Positions 1 through 5,922 of a DNA stretch of 18,828 nucleotides are shown piece after piece (the stretch's first letter is position 1; each line of letters opens with the position of its first letter). The DNA lies in NCBI RefSeq assembly GCF_020075705.1, contig NZ_JAIQUM010000083.1:1-18828 (forward strand), written 5' to 3'. The DNA comes from Metabacillus rhizolycopersici (GTDB taxonomy: Bacteria; Bacillota; Bacilli; Bacillales; Bacillaceae). The position numbers and the translations under genes are program-made. The notes below the pieces were generated by a model. It searched no databases, was not told the DNA's origin, and worked only from the letters and a program-made list of their open reading frames with translations.

Positions 1-87
1 AATAAGTTGGAAAATGCTCTTTCTCAACTCGGAATTTTCAAATGGTTTCACATTTTTGCGTAATTCAAGCGTCTTTTCTCTGCTCAT
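1..87 (-). CDS. Probable fatty acid desaturase, N-terminal 29 codons (partial)
   Basis: A leftward reading frame begins with ATG at 87 and runs off the left edge with no stop. A strong TTAGGAGGAT ribosome binding site sits at 91-100. The visible protein begins MSREKTLELRKNVKPFENSE and continues LRKSIFQLI. This resembles the hydrophilic start of Bacillus acyl-lipid desaturases, ahead of their first membrane segment. The catalytic His boxes would lie outside the window, so the name rests on 29 residues plus the upstream DesR-like palindromes. If correct, it is a membrane enzyme that introduces double bonds into phospholipid acyl chains on cold shock. It could be another protein with a similar N-terminus. 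Confidence 0.45.
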   Translation of the reverse strand, partial: MSREKTLELRKNVKPFENSELRKSIFQLI

Positions 88-117
88 CTTATCCTCCTAA
101 AACGAATTATTACCCTA

Positions 118-184
118 ATTATAAAGGCATATTGCTATTAGGAGTAGGCATAAACGTCAAGTCATAGGTATGACAAGTGTCATA
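118..184 (-). promoter_or_regulatory. Activator-type promoter with palindromic half-sites (DesR-like) for the desaturase-like gene
   Basis: On the minus strand a perfect TATAAT -10 lies at 118-123, but the -35 position (about 141-146) has no match to TTGACA. Just upstream, at 161-184, three half-sites overlap as two perfect palindromes: GTCATA-GG-TATGAC (161-174) and TATGACA-AG-TGTCATA (169-184). A weak -35 with adjacent dyads is the layout expected for a response-regulator-activated promoter. In Bacillus the desaturase gene is activated by phosphorylated DesR at adjacent dyad sites. The match to DesR is inferred; the palindromes are seen directly. Confidence 0.5.
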
Positions 185-347
185 TAGGTAGAAATGTGGA
201 AGTGCTTGTCTCTGCTCCCATTGCCGATAAGCGACTTTATGTTAACTAGCTCTGTATATCGTATACATTCTAGTAAAATCACGTTTAAAAATTTCGACAA
301 AATAAGTTTTAAAAATGTGGGAGGTAGGAGCTAAGAGATTTTTCACG

Positions 348-386
348 TAAAAAAACCGATTCTCTTTTTTATCTTTGAGAATCGGC
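348..386 (-). terminator. Rho-independent terminator, minus strand
   Basis: Read on the minus strand, CCGATTCTC (right arm near 378-386) pairs perfectly with GAGAATCGG (356-364) across a 13-nt loop. Seven T residues follow. It lies about 50 bp past the stop of the 32-aa minus-strand gene and is probably its terminator. Confidence 0.75.
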
Positions 387-433
387 TGGTGGATCAGTTT
401 GATATTCAATATAGATTTTCATTAAAACCATCC

Positions 434-532
434 TTACTTCTTTTTTGTTTTTAAGATTGCAGTTCCGTAGGTATCCATTGCTTTCCCATACACTTCCATT
501 GCATTAGCGATTAATTCAACCATTTTTCTCAT
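434..532 (-). CDS. Small 32-aa peptide with internal 7-residue repeat, function unknown
   Basis: ATG at 532 follows an AAGGGGG ribosome binding site and the frame closes with TAA at 434-436. The 32-residue product begins MRKMVELIANAMEVYGKAMD and ends in the basic tail KTKKK. Two consecutive 7-residue units, AMEVYGK and AMDTYGT, give a short amphipathic helix with hydrophobic Ala/Met/Val/Ile and a positive C-terminus. No signal peptide or Cys is present. It has its own promoter, tandem upstream repeats and a terminator, so it looks like a real monocistronic gene. I do not recognise the family. A membrane-active or regulatory micropeptide is possible but not shown. Confidence 0.55.
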   Translation of the reverse strand: MRKMVELIANAMEVYGKAMDTYGTAILKTKKK

Positions 533-563
533 TTTACTTTCCCCCTTGTGATTGGTTATTCTA

Positions 564-593
564 ATTATGTCACGTTTGGTATTATTTGGGCAA
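564..593 (-). promoter_or_regulatory. Predicted promoter of the 32-aa peptide gene
   Basis: On the minus strand a TTGCCC -35 (588-593) is spaced 18 nt from a CATAAT -10 (564-569), about 30 bp ahead of the start codon. The tandem repeat at 597-636 abuts the -35. Confidence 0.4.
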
Positions 594-596
594 AGT

Positions 597-636
597 CCCT
601 GAAAACGGAAACAATCCCTGTGAAAACGGGAACAAT
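597..636. repeat. Tandem direct repeat, candidate operator
   Basis: Two adjacent copies, 597-615 (CCCTGAAAACGGAAACAAT) and 616-636 (CCCTG, then TG, then AAAACGGGAACAAT), differ by a 2-nt insertion and one substitution. Spacing is about two helical turns, and the pair lies immediately upstream of the leftward promoter. This suggests a binding site for an activator or repressor of the 32-aa peptide gene. Confidence 0.5.
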
Positions 637-813
637 GGATTTAAAACGTATAAAATATAGTGCTTTCTCAATATTTCGCCTTTTTTCTCTGTTTTTCATA
701 GATTTTCATTTTATTTAATTTTTTCCTAGACCATCTTTGAGGATGAATGCAATAGAGTAGATATTATATTGCATTTAATCTAATGTAAAAGCACTTAAAG
801 AGGAGTGATTTGA

Positions 814-933
814 ATGGATTTCATTTACATATTCATAGATAAATTTGGGCCTTTCTTTGAATTAATTAATACTGTTGCTTTAATATGGATCGTAGTTTTA
901 TTAACAGGAGTATGGAAACGATTCGAGGAATGA
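814..933 (+). CDS. Small 39-aa single-span membrane peptide, function unknown
   Basis: ATG at 814 follows AGAGGAG at about 800-806 and the frame ends with TGA at 931-933. The product starts MDFIYIFIDKFGPFFELIN and continues TVALIWIVVLLTGVWKRFEE. Residues about 15-33 form one hydrophobic segment, followed by a short charged tail (WKRFEE). The hydrophobic N-terminal part (FIYIFI) may also enter the membrane. Size and layout resemble small membrane regulators or type I toxins, but no antisense RNA or family match is visible, so function is left open. Confidence 0.5.
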   Translation: MDFIYIFIDKFGPFFELINTVALIWIVVLLTGVWKRFEE

Positions 934-967
934 GGGGTCTATGTAGAAAATATTTACAGTAGGCCCC
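934..967. terminator. Hairpin between two convergent genes
   Basis: GGGGTCTA (934-941) pairs with TAGGCCCC (960-967) with one G-U position, in the 40 bp between the stop of the rightward 39-aa gene and the stop of the leftward 93-aa gene. No T-run follows on either strand, so it is at best a weak or Rho-assisted terminator. Confidence 0.35.
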
Positions 968-973
968 AGTCTA

Positions 974-1255
974 TCATGTAGGGTTCCCGTCATAGTTTCC
1001 GGTAATTTCTACTTCCGCATCAAACAGTGCTTCGTCTTTTTCAGGATTATCGGGGTCAATATATGTTCTACATTTGGAATAAAGCCATATGTTCATTGGA
1101 CGGTTATTGACGATTTTGACTTCATCAAAATCATTATTTCTTCTTAAATAATCTCCAATGATTTCCTGTAAGTCTTCCTCATTGATCTCCAATTTTCGTT
1201 CAATGAAACCTTCCTTGCTGTAGTACTTTATTGGATATACAGTACGTATTGCCAT
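974..1255 (-). CDS. Hypothetical 93-aa cytosolic protein
   Basis: ATG at 1255 is preceded by AGAAGGTGG. The 93-aa product is acidic and soluble, without Cys pairs, membrane segments or a signal peptide. An N-terminal beta-like stretch (AIRTVYPIKYYS) is followed by an acidic helix (EINEEDLQEIIGDYLRRN) and a mixed C-terminal half containing YIDPDNPEKDE and a beta strand (ALFDAEVEITGNYD). I do not recognise the family. The gene is convergent with the 39-aa peptide gene and appears to stand alone. Confidence 0.55.
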   Translation of the reverse strand: MAIRTVYPIKYYSKEGFIERKLEINEEDLQEIIGDYLRRNNDFDEVKIVNNRPMNIWLYSKCRTYIDPDNPEKDEALFDAEVEITGNYDGNPT

Positions 1256-1560
1256 TAGTCCACCTTCTTTTAGTCCTATATCTCATAATATTAACATTAT
1301 CATTAGAGTAAACCCTATTGAGAAGAAAGTAATTTATTGATTTTAAAGGCTTTGAAGGTTCTCAAATACACTTATCAAAATAGGTTATATGGAATTTAAT
1401 CCTATAGTGGCCCTTGAAACCCAGAATCGTTTCCGTACCCCTTAAAGAAAGAAGTAGTGAACTAACTCACATAACTACGCCATAGAGCAGCATTCAAGGC
1501 TGTTTTCTTTCTTCAGAAATAGGCTACCTGCACCAGTAATATTCCCGAATAGAAAGAATA
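1256..1560. other. Intergenic stretch, no gene seen
   Basis: No frame of useful length with a ribosome binding site, no terminator with a T-run and no tRNA-like structure was found in these 305 bases. The first part should hold the promoter of the leftward 93-aa gene. Confidence 0.5.
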
Positions 1561-1569
1561 AAATTTTGA

Positions 1570-1598
1570 TTGACTGTAAGCGCTCTTAGTGATATTAT
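1570..1598 (+). promoter_or_regulatory. Promoter with embedded cre (CcpA) site
   Basis: TTGACT (1570-1575) and TATTAT (1593-1598) are separated by exactly 17 nt. Between them lies TGTAAGCGCTCTTA (1575-1588), one base off the cre consensus TGWNANCGNTNWCA. This predicts sigma-A transcription with CcpA-mediated catabolite repression, typical of a sugar-uptake operon. It drives the dead transporter and possibly the sugar-binding protein at 1954. Confidence 0.65.
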
Positions 1599-1606
1599 CA
1601 AAACGC

Positions 1607-1650
1607 AACTAAAACATAACTAAAATATAACCAAAATATAACCGCTATAT
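1607..1650 (+). repeat. Four tandem 11-bp repeats downstream of the promoter
   Basis: Four consecutive 11-bp units are visible: AACTAAAACAT, AACTAAAATAT, AACCAAAATAT and AACCGCTATAT (the last degenerate). The period is one helical turn, placed between the -10 box and the start codon. It may be a cooperative repressor site or an intrinsically bent A-tract region. Confidence 0.55.
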
Positions 1651-1671
1651 TCCGAGGAATGAGGAATTTTC

Positions 1672-1922
1672 ATGAATAAATACCAAAAATTCTTATTTGT
1701 TTAAAGTTATCTTTGTCTTGACATTCGGTGGCTTCTCTTTGGTTGCGACACTGGTGTCATAAATCATAAATGGGTTCCTTGCCTTATATGTCTGAGGCAT
1801 TCAATCTCAACCCATTAACGAAGGTCTCGTTACGAGTTCACTTCTTTTTGGGGCTCCGCTCGGTGCAGTGTTCGGCTGCCGACTATTAGATTATAATGGT
1901 CGAAAAACATACTTTATCTAGC
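1672..1922 (+). pseudogene. Truncated, frameshifted MFS sugar/myo-inositol transporter remnant
   Basis: A start ATG at 1672 follows GAGGAATGAGGAA. Pieces of a sugar-porter N-terminus are readable in different frames: TFGGFSFGCDTGVIN (first transmembrane segment, as in IolT-like proteins), then YMSEAFNLNPLT, GLVTSSLLFGAPLGAVFG and LDYNGRKT (the conserved loop after helix 2). An in-frame stop follows codon 10 and at least two frameshifts separate the pieces. The sequence ends near residue 85 of a family that is normally about 450-480 aa. It lies directly upstream of an intact sugar-binding protein, as if the rest of the transporter had been deleted. Confidence 0.8.
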
Positions 1923-1953
1923 GGTATTAGAAACAAGAGGAGGAGGGGGAAAA

Positions 1954-2901
1954 TTGAAGAAAAGGGCGATTTTTTTTCTTGTTATTTTCATTTTTACTGC
2001 TATTTTAATCCGGTTTGTGTCGTTTGCAGGTGAAAAACCGAAAGTGGTTGTTGTTTTAAAAGATTTAAACTCGCAGTATTTTGAAATTGTTAAAGCTGGT
2101 GCTGAGAATGGATTTCGAGATTTTAGTTTAGACGGGAATGTGATCGCTCCTATTAGTGGTACCGTTGAAGAACAGGCTAAAATGTTAGAGAACGTTCTGA
2201 AAGAAAATCCAGATGTTTTAATAATTTCTCCTACTTATTCGACTCCCATTATTCCGATTTTAGACCGATTTGTTGAACAGAATATACCTGTCCTTCTGTT
2301 GGATACAGATGACCCTTGGAAAAGTAAAACGGCTTACATTGGTACCGATAACTTTGAATTAGGTAGAAAAGCAGGGATTTTATTAGCGACAGAACTACAA
2401 CCTGGTGATAAAGTCGCAATGATCGGAGGAGAAAATCCGGTTATTTCAGGTAGACGGATGAAAGGTGCTAAAATCAGTTTAGAGACAGTGGGAATCAAAA
2501 TTGCTACAGTAAAAACAGATTTATCCGAATTATCCAATGACCCAATACCTATAAAAGAAGCAACAGAAGAAATTTTACGGGACCACCCTGATGTGAAAGG
2601 GATCATGGCCGTTAATGATACCATTGCCGTCCATGTATTAAAGACACTAAAAGAACATGATCTAATCATACCTGTCACAGGAGCCGATGGTATAATTGAA
2701 ATGGTTGAATCAATCGAAGAAGGAACATTACCAAGTTCTGTAGTTCAAAACCCTTACGATATGGGGTATTTAAGTGTAGAAACTGCGTTGAAAGTAACGA
2801 ATGGAGAAACGGTCGAAAAGCACATCGACAGTGGCGTAGATTTTATCTTTAAGCAAAATGCCACGCAAAGACTAGACTTTACGAGGGACTTGTTGAGATA
2901 A
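1954..2901 (+). CDS. Membrane-anchored periplasmic-binding-protein-like sugar receptor (paralogue 1)
   Basis: The 315-aa protein starts with TTG at 1954 behind a very strong GGAGGAGGGGG site. Residues about 4-24 form one hydrophobic helix with no lipobox Cys, so it is probably an uncleaved anchor or Sec signal. From residue 29 it follows the LacI/RbsB type I fold: PKVVVVLKDLNSQYF, the hinge-region IPVLLLDTDD, YIGTDNFELGRKAG, and a C-terminal QNPYDMGYLSVE. These are features of ribose/galactose/xylose-type binding proteins. No ABC permease or ATPase is nearby. Orphan anchored binding proteins of this kind (for example XylFII of Clostridium) can act as sugar receptors for LytS-type sensor kinases; that role is inferred here. 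It is clearly related to the product at 7889-8854. Confidence 0.8.
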   Translation: MKKRAIFFLVIFIFTAILIRFVSFAGEKPKVVVVLKDLNSQYFEIVKAGAENGFRDFSLDGNVIAPISGTVEEQAKMLENVLKENPDVLIISPTYSTPIIPILDRFVEQNIPVLLLDTDDPWKSKTAYIGTDNFELGRKAGILLATELQPGDKVAMIGGENPVISGRRMKGAKISLETVGIKIATVKTDLSELSNDPIPIKEATEEILRDHPDVKGIMAVNDTIAVHVLKTLKEHDLIIPVTGADGIIEMVESIEEGTLPSSVVQNPYDMGYLSVETALKVTNGETVEKHIDSGVDFIFKQNATQRLDFTRDLLR

Positions 2902-3062
2902 GTTAAAACTGAATAACATATACATTTATTACTTCAGTAAAAAATCAGACAGGTTTTTATTAAAGATAAGTGTTCTTAAGTAAATGGATAGGCTACACTA
3001 AGTTAGACAAATTAAATGAGGGCTAGTACACTTACTCTAACAACTTAAAGGAGCGTGCTACT

Positions 3063-3344
3063 ATGTCACGTCAACGTCGAACTTTTACGGACGAATTCAA
3101 ATTACAAATGGTCAAACTTTATGAAAATGGAAAATCTCGTGCAGACATTGCGAGAGAATATGAAATTACACCTTCTGCATTAGATCGCTGGATTAAAAAC
3201 CATCAAGATTCTGGTTCGTTTTCTGCGAAAGATAATCGTACGGAAGAAGAGAATGAATTAATTCGTCTTCGTAAAGAGAACCAACGCCTGATGATGGAAA
3301 ATGATATTTTAAAGCAAGCCGCGCTGATCATAGGACGAAAATAG
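3063..3344 (+). CDS. IS3-family transposase OrfA (HTH subunit)
   Basis: The 93-aa protein has a helix-turn-helix near residues 8-45 (FTDEFKLQMVKLYENGKS, then DIAREYEITPSALDRWIKNH). A leucine-zipper-like region follows, ending RLRKENQRLMMENDILKQA. ATG at 3063 follows AAAGGAG. The gene stops with TAG at 3342-3344 inside CGAAAATAGATG. A -1 slip on the AAAA run would read on as RKIDVIRNN into orfB, the usual way IS3 elements make the OrfAB transposase. OrfA binds the terminal repeats. Confidence 0.9.
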   Translation: MSRQRRTFTDEFKLQMVKLYENGKSRADIAREYEITPSALDRWIKNHQDSGSFSAKDNRTEEENELIRLRKENQRLMMENDILKQAALIIGRK

Positions 3345-3346
3345 AT

Positions 3347-4192
3347 GTGATTCGTAACAATACGCACAAATATTCAGTATCAGCAATGTGTGACGTCCTC
3401 AACCTACCAAAAAGTACGTACTACTATTACGTTAACTTGCGTGAAAAAGAAGTACATGAAGCTGAAGAAGCCGAGCTTTCTAAAGAGATTCAGCGTATTT
3501 TTAAAGAAAGTCGAAATAACTATGGCACACGTAAAATTAAGAAAGAACTAGAGAAACTAGAAACAAAAAAGATTGTCTCTCGTCGTCGAATTGGTCGCAT
3601 TATGAAGCGACTTGGACTCGTTTCAAATTACACAGTAGCTCAATTTAAACCGCATAAACAAACATGTAACGAAGCCCCAGTAAAGAATAAATTACAACGG
3701 GAATTCAAACAAGAAAAACAGTTAGCCGTTATCGTGAGCGATTTAACGTATGTCCGTGTGCTAAATAAATGGCATTACATATGTTTATTTGTCGATCTTT
3801 TCAATCGAGAAATTGTTGGCTATAGTGCAGGTGCCAATAAAACAGCAGCCCTTGTGTACGAAGCATTATCTCGTATTCCTACAAACTTGAACGATGTTAA
3901 AATGTTTCACACAGATCGCGGAAAAGAGTTTGATAATCAACTCATTTCAGATGCACTCGAAACGTTCGGTATTCAACGTTCTTTAAGCGCTAAGGGATGT
4001 CCTTATGACAATGCGGTGGCAGAAGCAACTTTCAAGATTTTTAAGACAGAATTTGCGAATCAAATGAACGTTACTTCCCTTGAACAGCTCGCTCTTGAAC
4101 TGAGCGATTATGTGAATTGGTTTAACAATATTCGAATTCACGGTACACTGGGATACCTGACACCAGTTGAATTCAAACAGCAGTCCTTATAA
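3347..4192 (+). CDS. IS3-family transposase OrfB (DDE catalytic domain)
   Basis: The 281-aa frame has the N-terminal HTH_21 region (NNYGTRKIKKELEKL) and an rve integrase core. The three catalytic acidic residues are visible: D in VSDLTYVR, D in FHTDRGKEF, and E in NAVAEATFKIFKTE. The C-terminal WFNNIRIHGTLGYLTPVEF is typical of the family. The open frame begins with GTG at 3347, but real expression is probably as an OrfAB fusion through the -1 frameshift at about 3339-3342. No disruption is seen, so the element may be active. Confidence 0.9.
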   Translation: MIRNNTHKYSVSAMCDVLNLPKSTYYYYVNLREKEVHEAEEAELSKEIQRIFKESRNNYGTRKIKKELEKLETKKIVSRRRIGRIMKRLGLVSNYTVAQFKPHKQTCNEAPVKNKLQREFKQEKQLAVIVSDLTYVRVLNKWHYICLFVDLFNREIVGYSAGANKTAALVYEALSRIPTNLNDVKMFHTDRGKEFDNQLISDALETFGIQRSLSAKGCPYDNAVAEATFKIFKTEFANQMNVTSLEQLALELSDYVNWFNNIRIHGTLGYLTPVEFKQQSL

Positions 4193-4232
4193 AAAGTGTC
4201 CAGTTTAGTGTTGACAATCCACCCCTTCATAC

Positions 4233-4280
4233 AAAAAAGAAGATGAATACCTACTAAATGTAGTGTTCATCTTCTTTTTT
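4233..4280. terminator. Bidirectional Rho-independent terminator
   Basis: AAAAAAGAAGATGAA (4233-4247) pairs perfectly with TTCATCTTCTTTTTT (4266-4280) across an 18-nt loop, giving A and T runs on both strands. It lies just outside the right end of the IS. It may be the original terminator of the receptor gene at 1954-2901, now displaced by the insertion. Confidence 0.8.
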
Positions 4281-4386
4281 ATTTACTATATGCTGTGTCT
4301 AGTAATGAGACTCTTTAGTTTGTCAACAGTCCCGATTGGAAGATCCTTTTTTCATACCTATAACCTCTGATATAGAATTATGTAGG

Positions 4387-4429
4387 CTCCATATATATAT
4401 GCAAGGGCCACTTGCATATATATATGGAG
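4387..4429. repeat. Perfect 19-bp inverted repeat with 5-nt loop
   Basis: CTCCATATATATATGCAAG (4387-4405) is the exact reverse complement of 4411-4429, with GGCCA between. No T-run follows on either strand and no gene overlaps it. As RNA it would be a long AU-rich hairpin; as DNA it could form a cruciform. Its origin is unknown. Confidence 0.8.
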
Positions 4430-4642
4430 TTAATATACTATATTCATCTTTCGGTAAAATGATACAAAAAGATTGTCCATTTTTTATTTAGAAAAACATC
4501 ATAATCTTCTTTGCTAGTCCCTAGTTACTACTAAAAAATCACTTATTCATAATGTTTGTCTATACATCAAACTAATAGTAAATATAATATATTTTAAATT
4601 GTTTTTTAACTCCGTTTTATCCTAAGGAAGGAGAAAAAGAAT

Positions 4643-4906
4643 GTGTCTTCTAAAGAGGTAAGGGTAACGCTAGATAAATAGTTTTTTGCAGATTTGCAAA
4701 TAGGGAGAGAATTTCAGTTTGTTTATAACGGTCAAAAGTATTTTATTGGCTGGGGATCAGGAAAAAAGCGCATGTTTTGTAAGTCTCAAGATGCTACAAG
4801 CAAGGTTGTCAGTGACAGTATTGAGGAATTGCTCAAGCAAGTAAGATTAGATGGTAAATTTCTTAAGGAGATATGGGGATCGATTGAGGTCACAACTATC
4901 TTTTAA
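4643..4906 (+). pseudogene. Small hypothetical gene interrupted by an in-frame TAG at codon 13
   Basis: GGAAGGAG at about 4625-4632 precedes GTG at 4643. The frame reads VSSKEVRVTLDK, then TAG (4679-4681), then FFADLQIGREFQFVYNGQKY and onward to TAA at 4904-4906. Without the stop the protein would be about 87 aa: a small alpha/beta protein with aromatic strands (QFVYNGQKYFIGWG) and an acidic C-terminal helix (SIEELLKQVRLDGKFLKEIW). It resembles small Bacillus hypothetical proteins whose function I do not know. A shorter product from TTG at 4694 is possible, but no ribosome binding site precedes it. Confidence 0.55.
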
Positions 4907-4909
4907 TTT

Positions 4910-4953
4910 CCGATAGTTGGCTTTATGTTAACTAGGTTTGTATACCTCATACA
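4910..4953 (+). repeat. Dispersed repeat, second copy of a sequence at 224-267
   Basis: The stretch starting CCGATA at 4910 matches that at 224-267 at about 34 of 44 positions without gaps. The shared exact core is CTTTATGTTAACTAG, and both copies end around TGTATA..ATACA. Two similar copies 4.7 kb apart in noncoding DNA suggest a remnant of a mobile element end or a recombination site. I cannot name it. Confidence 0.45.
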
Positions 4954-5014
4954 AAAATTTAAGAAAAGAGAAAGATCGGGATAAATAATTCCTCTCTGAA
5001 AAGAGTAGATATTA

Positions 5015-5416
5015 TCAGTCTACATTCACATCAGCATCATTATCTGCGTCTACATTCACATCAGCATCATTATCTGCGTCTACATTCGCATCTGCATCAA
5101 TTGTCATCTGGCATTCCTCTAGCAAAAGTTCGAAAAGTATTTTTTCTTTTTTGATAATCAGTTTTAAAATTCTCTCGATCTCCTTAGGACTTGCTCCACT
5201 AGCAACAACAGCGTTTAAAGTGTTTACTAGTGCCTGCTCCATATTTGCAATTGGTTCCAACAGTTGACAAGCTGAAAAGCAATTAAAGCAATTAAAGCAC
5301 CTCCCACCACAATTCGAACCACCATTCTGAGTTTGATCCAAAGAACTTGCTTCATTCGCTTGGAAATCTCCAAGATTCAACATTTTGAGATCTTTTTGGA
5401 AATCATTCATTTTCAT
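5015..5416 (-). CDS. Cys-rich protein with symmetric Cys cluster and Asp-rich repeat tail
   Basis: ATG at 5416 follows GAGGAG (5427-5432). The 133-aa protein has three parts. A hydrophilic N-terminus covers residues 1-35. A cluster of five Cys at residues 36, 40, 43, 46 and 50 follows (NCGGRCFNCFNCFSAC, spacing 3-2-2-3). A helical region about 55-105 is predicted (EPIANMEQALVNTLNAVV and KEIERILKLIIKKEKILFEL), with C102. The tail from 106 is built of the repeat ADNDADVNVD. There is no signal peptide. The Cys cluster could bind metal or form disulfides, and the acidic tail could bind cations. A spore-coat or exosporium role or a modified-peptide precursor are both thinkable, but no biosynthetic neighbour is present. 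Family not recognised. Confidence 0.6.
   Translation of the reverse strand: MKMNDFQKDLKMLNLGDFQANEASSLDQTQNGGSNCGGRCFNCFNCFSACQLLEPIANMEQALVNTLNAVVASGASPKEIERILKLIIKKEKILFELLLEECQMTIDADANVDADNDADVNVDADNDADVNVD
5018..5098 (-). repeat. 30-bp tandem repeat inside the Cys-rich protein gene
   Basis: Two identical 30-bp units (5018-5047 and 5048-5077) and a degenerate partial third (5078-5098) encode ADNDADVNVD, ADNDADVNVD and DADANVD. The exact identity of two units points to recent slippage expansion in frame at the C-terminus. Confidence 0.85.
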
Positions 5417-5922
5417 TAATTATATGCTCCTCATTCATAGTTTTTAAGTTTCCTTACTAATACTTATGAAGAAAAGCAACAAATTGAGTTGACTATTAAC
5501 CCTGTTAAAACACACATTTTCGTCTTTTTTCTATTTCCTAACGAAAAACAATCAACCGTTTTATAGGTAGTTGACCACGTTCTTAAGGATTCTCAAGAAT
5601 GAAATCTTCTAAAAATAACAGTGTCATAACTTAAGTGTTATGGCACGATTTCTTCGACTGATGAAGTATAGACGATAAAGTTTAATATACTATATACATA
5701 AAATAAAAAAGTAATTAGGAACTATGATCCTTTTATTTTTTTGATGTAGAAGTAGCTCGAGATGTCTATAACTGATTTTTTTATGTAAGGATGATTAATC
5801 TTATAAGTAATTTAAAATAAGAGATGCAAAAAAATATAAGCATTCCAATTATATTGGCAAGATTTCATTATTTTCTTGTTATAATAAAATAAACTTCCTT
5901 TTATTTGTTAGGAGAACATAAC
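5417..5922. other. Intergenic region with palindromes and repressor-gene promoter
   Basis: No coding frame is supported here. It holds a palindrome at 5621-5646, GTGTCATAAC paired with GTTATGGCAC, whose half recurs at 8929 and 8991. Close to the LacI-type gene are CCAAT-TAT-ATTGG (5845-5857) and an extended -10 promoter TGTTATAAT (5877-5885), about 35 bp before that start. Confidence 0.5.

Larger units (their letters stand above)
2985..4221 (+). mobile_element. IS3-family insertion sequence, apparently intact
   Basis: The element contains orfA and orfB with a -1 frame relation. Its ends are imperfect inverted repeats starting TGGAT: the left end begins at 2985 (TGGATAGGCTACACTAAG) and the right end finishes at 4221 (reverse complement TGGATTGTCAACACTAAA), about 19 of 25 positions matching. 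Length is about 1.24 kb, normal for IS3. I see no convincing target duplication: AAA precedes the left end and CCC follows the right. It lies between the sugar-receptor gene and a terminator that probably once served it. Confidence 0.85.

Noticed and set aside
2334..2678. 114-aa minus-strand frame
   Set aside because: It lies entirely inside the sugar-receptor gene, has no ribosome binding site and is a shadow of the real frame. The same holds for the frame at 8296-8550 in the paralogue.
2978..4226. Target-site duplication for the first IS3 element
   Set aside because: The bases flanking the inverted repeats (AAA and CCCC) do not match in any 3-5 bp register.
4555..4588. Promoter TTTGTC...TATAAT before the amber-interrupted gene
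   Set aside because: The -10 at 4583-4588 is good, but the spacing to any -35-like hexamer is over 20 nt, so it was not annotated.
5018..5098. CRISPR-like direct repeats
   Set aside because: The 30-bp units are contiguous without spacers and keep the reading frame, so they are coding tandem repeats.
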